From an uncultured Bacteroidota bacterium (GTDB lineage Bacteria > Bacteroidota > Bacteroidia > Chitinophagales > Chitinophagaceae): 38,105 bases of DNA. Location: positions 1 to 38,105 of the forward strand of contig CAIOIZ010000031.1 in the NCBI GenBank assembly GCA_903858475.1. The letters are read 5' to 3'. Shown here piece by piece: positions 26,101 through 35,060 of the stretch. The notes under the pieces were generated by a model, which was not told where the DNA came from, did not search any database, and was given only the letters and a program-made list of their open reading frames with translations. A program made the position numbers and the translations under genes. Within the stretch, counting starts at the first letter, position 1. Each line of letters starts with the position of its first letter.

Positions 26101-28827
26101 GGTGGAAATACCACCAGATTGAACTGGATTAGAGCTACCATAGCTATTGGTGGTTTTGCTTGACCTGATATACCCATCCGCAAAATTTCCGATGGTATTA
26201 TTTGCAGTAGCTGCATTAGTGCCAGTTAATCCGTATTGAAATATTTTTGTGATTGCACCGCTTCCACTGCCTTTATAATTTCCCGCTGTACAATTATCAT
26301 CAACAATTGTTACTGCAACTGTAGCAGTATCAGCATATCCTTCTGAGTTGGTAGCTACATAGCTGAAATTATCGGTACCCGAATAATCGGTAGTAGAAAT
26401 ATAGGTGACGGTACCGTTGGTATTTACACTCACTTTACCATTGCTAGGTAGTGTTGTTATTTTTTTTAATGTCAACGACAAACCTTGGGGGTCATTGTCG
26501 TTACCTAATAGATTAATAATCGTTGGCTGATCCTCCAAAACAGTAGCTGCATCATTCATGGTAGCAGGGTTTTTGGGAATACAACTTAAGTATTCATACT
26601 CCAACGCATCCAAATAAACAATTGCACCAGAGGCTGTTGAATTACTAACATTACCTGCAGCTATTTTAACATGCGTAATTCCAGCAGTGCCTGTTGGCAA
26701 TGCATATTCTGAAATTACAGTGGCACTGGTTGAGGTAGAGGTAAAGCTCTGAGCGTTCGTCCAAGGGCCAGCACTTGAAGTACCAATTTGAATGGATATA
26801 GTAGCTACAGCATTGGTTTTATTTTTCCAATAAATGTTAATCGTGTCTTTTGCCCTTAAAGGGTTGCCAGCGCCAATATCTAGAATTAAATTATTGGCAA
26901 CAGCAGTTCCAAAATCAAGGTAGTCGCCTGTAGAACTAGTAGAACTAAATAGATTCTCATTGTCATCTAATTGCGTTCCGTCTAAAACAGCTGCAGTAAC
27001 AGAACTGCTTGAAATATAGCCAGCCAATGTAATAAAATTTATATCCGATGGCCCATATACAGAATTAGGAGTACAACCATTTACATCGACTGTGCCATCT
27101 GTTACTGAAATGGTAGCAGTACTAGAAAGTCCATAGGTATTTGAAACCGTATAAGTGATAGTAGCCACCCCATTAAAATTGGGATCGGGTGTAAAGGTTA
27201 TCAATCCTTCAGGTGTAGAAGTCCAAACGCCTGCAGCAGCAGGACTAGCTGCACCTTGATTCAAACCAACAAAACTAATAGTAGCAGTGTTGGGAACATC
27301 ATTGGTCAAAACATTTATGGTAATCGGCGTTCCAGGAGCACATGAACTAGATATTGCTCCAGCATCATTCACCAGGGCAGGTGCTGTAGGGGATGGTAAA
27401 ATGGTAATAGGGAACGATTGAAATGCTTTTCGTCCACAGTTGTCCGTTACAACACAAGTAACAATACAATTACCCGCCGCTGCTGCTGGAGTAAAAGTGG
27501 TACTGGCAGCTGTTGAATTAGAAAATGTACCCGCCCCCGTGGAAGACCAAGCATAGGTAAACGTAATGCCAGGCATAGGTGAGCTGGCAGAAACAGCATA
27601 ATTCAGCACAGTACCGTTACTCACTTCTAGGCCGGCAAGCGTACCTGTTGAGCTTAGTTGAGGTGCTTTAGGTGTTGTTTGAAAAAAGCTAAAATTAAAA
27701 AAAGCTCTTTGACCAGCTATATCTCCAGCAGTTCCCTTAGCCATGGAGTGCCCTGCTTCATACATCACATAGCCTCTGGTAGGGTCATCAAATGCTCTAC
27801 CGTAAACGATTAAAGCCGGGGCATTTCTTAAATCCGGATTGGGTGCAGTAACATCTGACTGCGAAGGGTCGTAATTAATGATTTTAACGCCTGGATTCCA
27901 CCTGGCTGTACCTCCGGTTTGCCTTGGAATGTATACTATTTCCGATCCTCTAATTAAAGCTGCATCTGGAGCTCCCATAAATTGAGCAATGGGATCATTA
28001 GGAAGTCGGGTTATAAAAGGAGCTGTTGGACTGGCATGTGCTGTCCACAATAATAAACTATTACTATTGGCATAAACACCCGTTACCAAAGGAGTGGTAA
28101 CAGAGGGGTCCTTGGTTGTTAAAAAATTCGTTTGTTCATTGGTATTAGCAGGATTCACCATATTTTCTAATGCACTTACTGCATGACAAGCCGACCAAAT
28201 AGTTCCAAAATAATCCCTATTCCAAGCCAACAAATTACTATGTGTTGCCCAAGTAGGTTCGGCATGTGGCATTACAAAAAAATCATCGCAACTACCCAAG
28301 GTTTGTGGTGATTTCCAATTATAAGCACCCGGAAATGCAGTATTGGTAATACCAGCATTAATTAAATACCCTTCCGCAATGGCACCATTTTGTACATCAA
28401 GTGTCCAATTGGGATAAGAACGAATTACATATGTAACATCAAGTGTCAAAGGCAAAGTGGTAGTAACACCTACAACACCCTGTCCTGTTGTCCAATAGGT
28501 AATCCTTGTATTTACTTCTGTAGTACGATATTCGGAGGGAATAATAAATGTGCCCCCTTTATATTGTATGCCATTGTACACAAAGTCGACCCCGTCTTTC
28601 AATTTAGTTTGACTGATGACCCACCTTACGGGAATTTTATAATTCCTAATAAGGTCATATATCATCCCGTAGGGTTTTAGCCCATTGGCAATAGTGTTGG
28701 GATTGGATGCTCCCATATTGATAATGAATGCACCAGTAGAAAAAGTTTCTGATTGAGCGAGTGCATTAAAATTAAGTCCAAAGATAAATACTGACAAAAT
28801 TGCTACCCGCAAAAATGAATTTTTCAT
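23131..28827 (-). CDS. Giant multidomain surface protein with T9SS type A sorting domain
   Basis: A 1898-residue secreted protein with a signal peptide ending near FNALAQ (about residue 25). Residues ~30-380 form a globular domain (AFIINMGASNPNTIANGLKPYGMIYDLIRN..., WSACHAVSALENM near 213, VMYEAGHSMAKG near 358) that may have a glutamine-amidotransferase-like fold; this is uncertain. It is followed by an Ig/PKD-like module (~386-475), a jelly-roll-like stretch (~590-750), a cadherin-like tandem module (~756-848, NDNDPQG), a DNRLRE-like domain (~851-1050) and further cadherin-like modules (~1060-1455; NDTDPEG, NDADAENG, NDSDPDGN). An SdrD B-like domain (~1464-1566) and a beta-rich spacer come next. 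The last ~85 residues (IQVWPNPFNTQIQVEW ... VYFLRVTNADQSQKIIKLEKF) are the type A sorting domain. The Asp-rich motifs suggest calcium binding. An adhesin or surface-filament role is inferred. Confidence 0.85.
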   Translation of the reverse strand: MKNSFLRVAILSVFIFGLNFNALAQSETFSTGAFIINMGASNPNTIANGLKPYGMIYDLIRNYKIPVRWVISQTKLKDGVDFVYNGIQYKGGTFIIPSEYRTTEVNTRITYWTTGQGVVGVTTTLPLTLDVTYVIRSYPNWTLDVQNGAIAEGYLINAGITNTAFPGAYNWKSPQTLGSCDDFFVMPHAEPTWATHSNLLAWNRDYFGTIWSACHAVSALENMVNPANTNEQTNFLTTKDPSVTTPLVTGVYANSNSLLLWTAHASPTAPFITRLPNDPIAQFMGAPDAALIRGSEIVYIPRQTGGTARWNPGVKIINYDPSQSDVTAPNPDLRNAPALIVYGRAFDDPTRGYVMYEAGHSMAKGTAGDIAGQRAFFNFSFFQTTPKAPQLSSTGTLAGLEVSNGTVLNYAVSASSPMPGITFTYAWSSTGAGTFSNSTAASTTFTPAAAAGNCIVTCVVTDNCGRKAFQSFPITILPSPTAPALVNDAGAISSSCAPGTPITINVLTNDVPNTATISFVGLNQGAASPAAAGVWTSTPEGLITFTPDPNFNGVATITYTVSNTYGLSSTATISVTDGTVDVNGCTPNSVYGPSDINFITLAGYISSSSVTAAVLDGTQLDDNENLFSSTSSTGDYLDFGTAVANNLILDIGAGNPLRAKDTINIYWKNKTNAVATISIQIGTSSAGPWTNAQSFTSTSTSATVISEYALPTGTAGITHVKIAAGNVSNSTASGAIVYLDALEYEYLSCIPKNPATMNDAATVLEDQPTIINLLGNDNDPQGLSLTLKKITTLPSNGKVSVNTNGTVTYISTTDYSGTDNFSYVATNSEGYADTATVAVTIVDDNCTAGNYKGSGSGAITKIFQYGLTGTNAATANNTIGNFADGYIRSSKTTNSYGSSNPVQSGGISTSIRRALYQFNLTEIPSTAVIQSAIFTGYTTAITTSYSANLSLYRLTKTWVESTATWASAGGSNWTTAGGDFNATAEATTLVNAATTNFNWTITSLVSGWIAGTNPNYGFIQRSNEPTGSTSIYASFGSKENTTVNQRPKLTVTYVVPVACAVIPNRAPLANPVYANTVSGQSVNIDPLSSCGDVDAANTVSLLSVFGATGSATATVSGSNIVYTPATSGVVPRVDRISYIIADNGTGTLKDTAYAYITVDNATPNVNKDLATTNSGTMVSIAVKTNDTDPEGIALTAPTIITAPKNGSALVSGNNIQYTPGIGFTGIDTLVYQSCESASGSCASTPLCDTALVIITVSNQTPTVANDAMSSLPCQEMRIDLTSNDADAENGILTVTNISALSNPAAGTLINNNDGTVNFTPAMGYIGTVTFTYTVTDDGNPAKTSSAATVTITIAAASNTAPLAVNDVADPSGLDETIYYPVLDNDSDPDGNSLNTPVITISPLHGIATVLPNGLIKYVPNTGYYGTDVLTYQICDIVLNPATCVGSPTLCATATLDLTVSTPGIQIAGSLWQDINGDVASNNGEADTNTGNTLYINLVDAAGNIVAVCTVAANGAYSFSQVNPGLTYSLVLSTSQGTVGQPAPSASLPSGWVNTGSNLMGTAYTSTPGVIGPITFGYSNTLNFNYGIEQLPSTDSRTTNIAQPSVGLYVTLNGGSNPPVLSGTDPEDCSGGCLLTGKSVKIDAVPANAELYYNGVLVVNNQVISNFNPALLQIKITQATVGSVSTSFQFSYVDLAGMKDPTPATYAITWFAPLPVRGLSLSATYTGNYAALDWKTVAEINSKHFILERSFDNQVFVPVGTIPAAGTSNALKNYHFNDNLAAFMQYAIIYYRVKMVEWNGDVYYSNVAIVRLSKMAGIQVWPNPFNTQIQVEWFSDISGNSILQLSDAVGKQILSEAHHLNKGNNQLQIKNLDNLIPGVYFLRVTNADQSQKIIKLEKF

Positions 28828-29100
28828 TATGAATTAGATTTAATATTGATATAATACTGTGTAAAAGTAAATGAAGATGGGGGCACTGCAACTATTTGAA
28901 TCAGGTATTTTCCATTGAAAAGTCACAAAAAGCTTTTTTTTACAAAATATATATTTTCAACTACATGTATATAGTATTAATACTACAAATCGGAGCTAAG
29001 CACACAAGCAACTAATCAATAATTATTTTATTCGGATGTGATAAAAATTCAAAAATAGTTTCGACAATTGAACAAAAAAGTGCAGCTGCAATTAATCAGT

Positions 29101-29108
29101 TAAATTTG
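29101..29108 (+). promoter_or_regulatory. Candidate -7 promoter element of hoxW
   Basis: TAAATTTG matches the Bacteroidota primary sigma -7 consensus TAnnTTTG exactly and lies 33 bp before the protease ATG at 29142. No TTTG is found at the usual -33 spacing, so support is partial. The rest of the 28828-29141 gap is AT-rich and holds nothing else I can name; it must also carry the promoter of the divergent 1898-residue gene. Confidence 0.35.
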
Positions 29109-29141
29109 TTAGGTTATCTTTTGTTGGTACTAAAATTACAA

Positions 29142-29591
29142 ATGCAGAAAATAATTGTAATAGGAATTGGAAATCCGCTTTGTGGGGATGATGGAGCAGG
29201 CGCCTACTTATGTCAATTATTGGAAGACCACCAAACAGCCTATTTAAGCTTAATTGCTACTACACAACTGGATGCAAGTATCTTGGAGGAATTGAAAGAG
29301 ATAGATATAGCCATCTTAGCAGATGCCTCGATTAATCATGATATAATCAGTATTGAAAAAATAAATCCCCTAGAAACACAACCCAGTTCCTCTTCCCATC
29401 ATATCCATCCAGCCTTATTTGCACAATTAGCAGAAAAACTTTATTCTCTAAAAACAGTATTCTATACATGCGCTATACCAGCCAAGAACTTTGAAATTGG
29501 TCATCCCCTATCTGAAAATTGTAAACAAGCGGTGGAAGAAACTGTAACCAAATTATTGAATTGGATTACATCGATGAATCAATCACGTTGA
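29142..29591 (+). CDS. hoxW: [NiFe]-hydrogenase maturation endopeptidase
   Basis: A 149-residue HyaD/HycI-family protease that removes the C-terminal peptide of the hydrogenase large subunit after nickel insertion. The family N-terminus IIVIGIGNPLCGDDGAG is clear, with D17 in the position of the nickel-sensing acidic residue. The second conserved acid is probably D61 (ILADAS), and a His-rich SHHIHP (H86-H89) lies near the expected third ligand. A TTG-initiated extension from 29106 would add 12 residues outside the family; the ATG at 29142 is chosen. It is convergent with hoxH and overlaps its 3' end by 13 bp. Its target is therefore probably HoxH, whose 25-residue tail follows the final metal motif. 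Confidence 0.87.
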   Translation: MQKIIVIGIGNPLCGDDGAGAYLCQLLEDHQTAYLSLIATTQLDASILEELKEIDIAILADASINHDIISIEKINPLETQPSSSSHHIHPALFAQLAEKLYSLKTVFYTCAIPAKNFEIGHPLSENCKQAVEETVTKLLNWITSMNQSR

Positions 29592-31018
29592 ATTTGATTA
29601 ATTAATTTACCATCCCTATTGACTACTTCAATAATCATCGGCATTTTTCCAATGGCATGGGTGGAACAGGACAGGCAGGGATCATAACAGCGAATGGTTG
29701 ACTCCACCCTATTCAACATACCCTCTGCAATTTGATCTCCTTTTACATATTGTTGCGCTACTTCTAATACCGAATGATTCATCGCTGGATTATTTTGCCC
29801 TGTAGCAATAAGTAGATTTACTTTTAATAATTTTCCCGTTTCGTCTGTTTTGTAATGATGAAACAAGGTACCTCTAGGCGCTTCAGAGCTTCCGATACCT
29901 TCGGCATAATTCCATCTGCCATGATGCTGTATATGCGTTGACGTTAGTTGAGAATCACGCAAAATTTCTTCAGCAATTTCAACATCACCCAAGGCTTCAA
30001 TCAAACGAGTATAGTGAAAATAAAAGCTACCATGAACAGGCTTTCCAGGATTCAATGACTTAAAGTGTTCAAACTCCTTTTGCGCCAAAGGCGTTTTCAT
30101 TTTACTGGCTACATTTAGTCTTGCCAGTGGACCTACTCGATAAATACCCTTTTCAATTCCAAATGGTTTATAATAAGGATATTTTAAATAAGACCAATCA
30201 ACGGATCTTTCAGCAATATAATCAAGGTAATTGGCTGGATCCAATTGATCCTGTAATATCTTTCCCTCTGCATCAATAAAACGAAGTTTTCCGTCGTACA
30301 ATTCATGTTCGCCTTCCTTACCTACTGTTCCTAAATACATCGTTGGTGCTGTAGCAAAACTTTGAACCATTGCAGCATTTTCCTCATGAAATTTTTTAAT
30401 GATGCTTAATCCTATCAATACGGTTTCCTTCGCTTCAGGTATCCAATCTTGTAAGGCTTTTTTATTTTCACTTGTCAATGGAAAAGCCATACCACCAGGT
30501 ACAATACCCATAATATGAATTTTTTTTCCAGTGATTCTTTCACTGATTTCTTGTCCGAATTTTCTAAGTCGAATTCCTCGAATGGCTAGGTCAGGAAATT
30601 TTTCTGCAATTCCTACAATATTTCTCTTAGCAGGATCACTATCATACCCCAATAAAAAATCAGGTGCGGATAGATGAAAAAAAGAAAGTGCATGAGAAGA
30701 TAAGTTTTGGCCTATATGCATCAATCTTCGAAGCAATTGAGCTGTATAAGTAGGTTGAATCCCCTGTATCATTTCACAAGCTTTCACACTAGCCAATGTA
30801 TGACTGGTTGGGCAGATACCACAAATTCTAGGGGTAATGGTGGGCATTTCCGTATACATCCTCCCTTCACAGAATTTTTCGAATCCTCTAAATTCATTAA
30901 CATGAAACTGAGCATCAGCTACTCGGCCATTTTCATCCAATTGTAATGAAATTTTAGCATGGCCCTCTATTCTTGTTACTGGGGATATATAAATAGTTCT
31001 TTTTTCAGTATTAGCCAT
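29579..31018 (-). CDS. hoxH: NAD-linked [NiFe]-hydrogenase large subunit
   Basis: A 479-residue catalytic subunit carrying the Ni-Fe active site that interconverts H2 with protons and electrons. The four metal-binding cysteines are C66 and C69 (RICGICPTSH) and C448 and C451 (DPCLSCSTHA). After His454 a 25-residue tail (to D479) remains, the substrate of the neighbouring protease. SPVTRIEGHAKI near the N-terminus is also typical. Sequence and gene order (hoxEFUYH) point to the group 3d bidirectional, NAD-coupled cytoplasmic enzymes. Its start overlaps the hoxY stop by 8 bp. HypA-F proteins needed for metal-centre assembly are not in the window. Confidence 0.93.
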   Translation of the reverse strand: MANTEKRTIYISPVTRIEGHAKISLQLDENGRVADAQFHVNEFRGFEKFCEGRMYTEMPTITPRICGICPTSHTLASVKACEMIQGIQPTYTAQLLRRLMHIGQNLSSHALSFFHLSAPDFLLGYDSDPAKRNIVGIAEKFPDLAIRGIRLRKFGQEISERITGKKIHIMGIVPGGMAFPLTSENKKALQDWIPEAKETVLIGLSIIKKFHEENAAMVQSFATAPTMYLGTVGKEGEHELYDGKLRFIDAEGKILQDQLDPANYLDYIAERSVDWSYLKYPYYKPFGIEKGIYRVGPLARLNVASKMKTPLAQKEFEHFKSLNPGKPVHGSFYFHYTRLIEALGDVEIAEEILRDSQLTSTHIQHHGRWNYAEGIGSSEAPRGTLFHHYKTDETGKLLKVNLLIATGQNNPAMNHSVLEVAQQYVKGDQIAEGMLNRVESTIRCYDPCLSCSTHAIGKMPMIIEVVNRDGKLINQIQRD

Positions 31019-31553
31019 ATTTCAGTTTTTTAACTTCACTTAAATTAGGTTGACGATCATTCAATAACTCCATCAATACATAAAAAATAGTATCCGCATC
31101 TGGTGGACAACCTGGCAAGACTACATCTACATTTACAACTTCCTGTAAAGGCACCACTTTATCATTTAATTTTAATAATGCAGGATGATTGGGCGCTTTG
31201 CCTTCGCCATCATTACTAATAGCATTCAAATAAGCAGTGTCCATCACATCCTGCAATGGAAAATAATTACGCATGCCTGTAACATTGGTCATCACTGCAC
31301 AATCGCCCAATGCAATCAAAATCTTACTATGCTTTCGAATATGCTTTATTTCATTCCAATGTTCATCACTGGTTACGGATCCTTCTACCAGGGCAATATC
31401 CACATCAGGAAAATCTTTGCCGTCCACTATCGGGCTCTTTACAATATCTGCCATTTTAACTAAATCAAGTATTCTTTCATCTATATCCAACAAAGACATA
31501 TGGCAACCCGAGCATCCCCCCAACCATACTGTAGCTATTTTTTTCCTTTCCAT
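31011..31553 (-). CDS. hoxY: NAD-linked [NiFe]-hydrogenase small subunit
   Basis: A 180-residue small subunit that holds a [4Fe-4S] cluster next to the Ni-Fe site. The cysteines are C14 and C17 in WLGGCSGCHMS, one in ALGDCAVMTN and one in VLPGCPPDAD, the proximal-cluster pattern. It is short, without the C-terminal domain or Tat signal of membrane-bound group 1 enzymes, which supports a cytoplasmic HoxY. It is separated from hoxU by 16 bp and overlaps hoxH by 8 bp. Confidence 0.93.
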   Translation of the reverse strand: MERKKIATVWLGGCSGCHMSLLDIDERILDLVKMADIVKSPIVDGKDFPDVDIALVEGSVTSDEHWNEIKHIRKHSKILIALGDCAVMTNVTGMRNYFPLQDVMDTAYLNAISNDGEGKAPNHPALLKLNDKVVPLQEVVNVDVVLPGCPPDADTIFYVLMELLNDRQPNLSEVKKLKYG

Positions 31554-31569
31554 TGCTATTATTTAAATA

Positions 31570-32277
31570 TTATAAATTCATTTTCCTTTTTTCTACCAGC
31601 TCGTCAATCATACCTGGATTCTTTTTCAGCTGACCTTGTGCCATTGCTTTTGGCCAGATGGCACCTGTTGGACAAGCATGCAAACACTTACCACATGATG
31701 TACAGGTACTAGATTCACCCCAGGGCGTATTAAAATCTGAAATAATGCGAACCTGATTTCCTCTATTCATTACATCCCAATTGAATGCACCCTCTACCTC
31801 AGCACAAACTCTAACACACCTAGTACACATGATACAACGATTGTGATCCATTACATACCATGGGTGAGATGTATCTACTTCACAGGTAGGAAATAAAAAT
31901 GGATACCGTATATGATCTAGTCCCACTGCATAACCCAAGGTTTGCAATTCGCATTGGCCATTGGCAATACAAACCGAACAAACATGATTTCGTTCCGCGA
32001 AAATTAATTCTGTGGTGATACGTTGATAGCGTTTTAGCTTTTCCGTTTGTGTATGTATGACCATGTTGGCAGCCACTTTGGTAGTACAGGCAGAAAGCAA
32101 TTTATTGACGCCTTCAATTTCTACCAGACAAAGCCTGCAAGCTCCTATATCTGTCAAGCCTTTTAAGTGACACATCGTTAATAATGGGATGCTATTTTCT
32201 TTGCAAACTTCCAAGATTGTTTTACCCGCATCCACCTGAAATTTTACATCATTGATATCTATTGTAATGGTCGTCAT
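31570..32277 (-). CDS. hoxU: NAD-linked hydrogenase diaphorase subunit (NuoG-like N-terminus)
   Basis: A 235-residue iron-sulfur electron-transfer subunit. It has an N-terminal [2Fe-2S] ferredoxin-like domain (TMCHLKGLTDIGACRLCLVEIEG...LSAC), the H-C-C-C [4Fe-4S] motif (RNHVCSVCIANGQCELQ), and then two [4Fe-4S] sites in CIMCTRCVRVC and CTSCGKCLHACPTGAIW. These correspond to the N-terminal third of NuoG. It would carry electrons between HoxY and the HoxF flavin. It sits 36 bp after hoxF and 16 bp before hoxY. Confidence 0.93.
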   Translation of the reverse strand: MTTITIDINDVKFQVDAGKTILEVCKENSIPLLTMCHLKGLTDIGACRLCLVEIEGVNKLLSACTTKVAANMVIHTQTEKLKRYQRITTELIFAERNHVCSVCIANGQCELQTLGYAVGLDHIRYPFLFPTCEVDTSHPWYVMDHNRCIMCTRCVRVCAEVEGAFNWDVMNRGNQVRIISDFNTPWGESSTCTSCGKCLHACPTGAIWPKAMAQGQLKKNPGMIDELVEKRKMNL

Positions 32278-32313
32278 AAATTAATTTATTAATGTGCAAT
32301 CCTACGCTGTGAA

Positions 32314-33951
32314 TTATTTATCATTAATACTATTTTCATACTCATGTCGGAAATGTCGGAGGGTGCTCAATAAAGGATTAGGCGCAGAAGCACCTAGTCC
32401 ACAAAGGCTTGTCTCTTTTACATACACTGCTAATTCCTCCAGCCTTTCCAAATCAATAGAAGTCCCTTTTTTATCTGCCAGTTTTTTTAATAAATCGTGC
32501 ATCATCTTGGTCCCCACTCTACAAGGAACACATTTTCCACAACTTTCATCCATGCAAAATTCCATGAAGAACCTTGCCACATCCACCATGTCGGCGGCAT
32601 CATCCATTATAATTAAGCCGCCAGATCCCATGATAGACCCCAATGCAGTCAATGATTCATAATCCATTTTCACATCGAGATGTGTTACAGGAATACAGCC
32701 GCCCGATGGGCCTCCTGTTTGAGCAGCCTTAAACTGACCTCCCCCCTGTATTCCGCCTCCAATATCATACACTATTTCACGCAGGCTGGTTCCCATGGGC
32801 ACTTCAATCAATCCAGCATAATTGATTTTGCCAGCTAATGCAAAAACTTTGGTGCCAGCACTTTTTGCTGTGCCTATTTCACTGTACCATTCACCACCCT
32901 GTAAAATAATAGGTACAATTCCAGCAAATGTTTCTACATTATTAATTAAAGTAGGCTTACCCCATAAGCCTGATTCTGCTGGGAATGGAGGCCGTGGTCT
33001 TGGTGTTCCTCTTTTCCCCTCAATAGAAGCAATCAAAGCCGTTTCTTCGCCACAGACAAATGCGCCTGCGCCTATTCTCACTTCCACTTCAAATGAAAAC
33101 TCACTACCAAGAATAGACGAACCAAGTAAGCCTGCTTTTTTTGCCTGTTTGATTGCCATTTCAAACCTTTTGATTGCCAATGGATATTCGCCTCGTATAT
33201 AGGCATACCCCTTACTAGCACCAACCGCATATCCTGCGATGGCCATTCCTTCTAATACTCTATGGGGATTGCCCTCTAATACACTTCTGTCCATAAAGGC
33301 ACCTGGATCTCCTTCATCGCCATTGCAGATAATATATTTTTGAGGACTCACATATTTATAAACAGTTTCCCATTTTAAGCCAGTGGGATATCCTGCACCA
33401 CCCCTGCCACGCATCCTACTTTGCTTTACTTCCGCAATCACTTCCTCAGGAGAACATTGCAACAAAACATTACTCAAAGCCTGATAACCATCTACTGTTA
33501 GGTAATCTTCCAGTGATTCAGGATTTATATCACCACAATCTTTTAAAGCAATTTTCAGTTGCTTTTTAAAATAAGGGTCCTCCAATGCATTCACAAAAGG
33601 CTTTTCATGAAAATCAGCAAATAGCAACAGGTCTTCTAAGGGCTTTTTCTCCACTACTTGACTTTTCACAATAGCTGCTATGTTGTTACAATCCACTTTT
33701 TGATAAATTGTATGCTCGGGTAAGCATTTCAGTAATGGGCCTTGATTGCAGGGGCCCATACAACCAGTTGGAACTATCTCTACTTCATCTTGCAAACCCC
33801 TTTCACTAATTTCGGACTGTAATTTTTTTAGTAACTCATCTGCACCGGAAGAGATACAACCAGCTCCACAACAAACTGCAATTCTTTGTTTGTAGAATCC
33901 TTTTTTTTCAATTGCCTTATCCCTTGCTAATTTTAATTCCTGCATATTCAT
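32314..33951 (-). CDS. hoxF: NAD-linked hydrogenase diaphorase subunit with NAD(H)/FMN sites (NuoF-like)
   Basis: A 545-residue diaphorase subunit exchanging electrons with NAD(H). The first ~110 residues form a thioredoxin-like [2Fe-2S] domain ([11 protein letters not shown]..., [12 protein letters not shown]). The NuoF domain follows, with [15 protein letters not shown] (FMN), [31 protein letters not shown] (NAD) and the C-terminal [4Fe-4S] motif [17 protein letters not shown]...SLCGLG. The extra N-terminal domain distinguishes HoxF from plain NuoF. Its start overlaps the hoxE stop in an ATGA (4 bp). Confidence 0.94.
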   Translation of the reverse strand: MNMQELKLARDKAIEKKGFYKQRIAVCCGAGCISSGADELLKKLQSEISERGLQDEVEIVPTGCMGPCNQGPLLKCLPEHTIYQKVDCNNIAAIVKSQVVEKKPLEDLLLFADFHEKPFVNALEDPYFKKQLKIALKDCGDINPESLEDYLTVDGYQALSNVLLQCSPEEVIAEVKQSRMRGRGGAGYPTGLKWETVYKYVSPQKYIICNGDEGDPGAFMDRSVLEGNPHRVLEGMAIAGYAVGASKGYAYIRGEYPLAIKRFEMAIKQAKKAGLLGSSILGSEFSFEVEVRIGAGAFVCGEETALIASIEGKRGTPRPRPPFPAESGLWGKPTLINNVETFAGIVPIILQGGEWYSEIGTAKSAGTKVFALAGKINYAGLIEVPMGTSLREIVYDIGGGIQGGGQFKAAQTGGPSGGCIPVTHLDVKMDYESLTALGSIMGSGGLIIMDDAADMVDVARFFMEFCMDESCGKCVPCRVGTKMMHDLLKKLADKKGTSIDLERLEELAVYVKETSLCGLGASAPNPLLSTLRHFRHEYENSINDK

Positions 33952-34457
33952 TTTGCCTGCGTTTTTGCGTTGATTTTATTGACTAATGCTGGCCCAGTAA
34001 TTTTACCAATCACTTCTTCATCTAATACTACCGCTGGAGCCAATCCACATGCACCAATACATCTGGCCATTTGTACACCTAGTTTATTATCAGCTGAAAC
34101 CTGACCAGGCTTTAACCCGAAATTCTTTTCGATGGCATCCAACAAAGCGGCCGCTCCCTTTACATAACAGGCCGTTCCTGTACAAACTAAGCAGGTGTGC
34201 TCGCCCTTTGATTTCAATGAAAAAAAATGATAGAAACTAACGGTTGAGAATACCCTAGAAGGAGGAAGCCTTAAAGCTTTGGTGATATACTTCAATACAT
34301 TTATTGGTAAATACCCATAGGCATTTTGAGCTGTGTGCAAAATTTCGATAAGCGCATCGGCCCGATAATTTTCCTTCTTGATTTTTGCAGCTAATAATTT
34401 AACCCTGGGATCTGAGGCAGAACCCTCAAGATTCGGAAGCGTTGAATCCTGTTTCAT
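33948..34457 (-). CDS. hoxE: NAD-linked hydrogenase diaphorase accessory subunit (NuoE-like)
   Basis: A 169-residue NuoE-like protein with a helical N-terminal part and a thioredoxin-like [2Fe-2S] domain. The cluster cysteines are C92 and C97 ([11 protein letters not shown]) and C133 and C137 ([11 protein letters not shown]), the C-x4-C ... C-x3-C spacing of the family. It is the first gene of the hox operon; its presence makes the enzyme a five-subunit HoxEFUYH type. A -7-like element lies about 90 bp upstream. Confidence 0.93.
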   Translation of the reverse strand: MKQDSTLPNLEGSASDPRVKLLAAKIKKENYRADALIEILHTAQNAYGYLPINVLKYITKALRLPPSRVFSTVSFYHFFSLKSKGEHTCLVCTGTACYVKGAAALLDAIEKNFGLKPGQVSADNKLGVQMARCIGACGLAPAVVLDEEVIGKITGPALVNKINAKTQAK

Positions 34458-34547
34458 AGTAATTGTTGTTAGAAGATTTGAATCGAACGACCAAAGCTCC
34501 GGGCAACTTTTATTAGCATGTTCTGGAAACCCCCATCGCTACGCTTT

Positions 34548-34555
34548 CAAACTTA
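34548..34555 (-). promoter_or_regulatory. Candidate -7 promoter element of the hox operon
   Basis: Read on the minus strand, TAAGTTTG matches TAnnTTTG exactly and would start transcription near 34541, giving an ~84-nt leader before hoxE. There is no TTTG at the -33 position. A perfect 6-bp inverted repeat (ATCATG at 34598-34603, CATGAT at 34609-34614, 5-nt spacer) is centred about 65 bp upstream of the inferred start, where an activator site would fit. The rest of the 34458-35060 gap is AT-rich, with no convincing gene. Confidence 0.35.
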
Positions 34556-35060
34556 TAACAAAGCTATTTCATATAGATTATTCAAAAAATGACCTTCATC
34601 ATGAAAGGCATGATTTATAATTCAAATTGAAAAACTTGAGCGTATATTGTACACCCTAAAGTCCGTTTATCTACTATTTACCAGCTGTTAATTTCCGATG
34701 CCTTTTGACAGAAAATACTCACCAATACTCGTACAATCATCCCCGTAAGGTTGAAATTACTAATGTAGATTTCGCAGATTAATTATTTGAAGTTCTGGGG
34801 GAGCCAATTTAAAAATAGTAACCTAAATTTAACAAAAATGAAAATCAAGAGATTCAGCTTGCCAATTCTTTCATTTCATTCGTTTATAATAAGCGATTGC
34901 CCTTTATTTTTATTTTTTTTCAATATTTCTCAATTTACATATTCTAATTTTTGTAAATACCATTTAAAAAAAATAAAATAAACTTGCAAAAATTAAGTTT
35001 AGGCATCCTTTTTGAAAGATGCTAATAACTTTATTGAAAACTGTCTCAAATCCAACACAA

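Noticed and set aside
34471-34510. A tRNA-like stretch: on the minus strand GGTCGTTCGATTCAAATC resembles a T-arm.
   Set aside because: The flanking bases do not form the 5-bp T stem and no acceptor stem, anticodon arm or D arm could be placed upstream, so it is not called a tRNA or a remnant.
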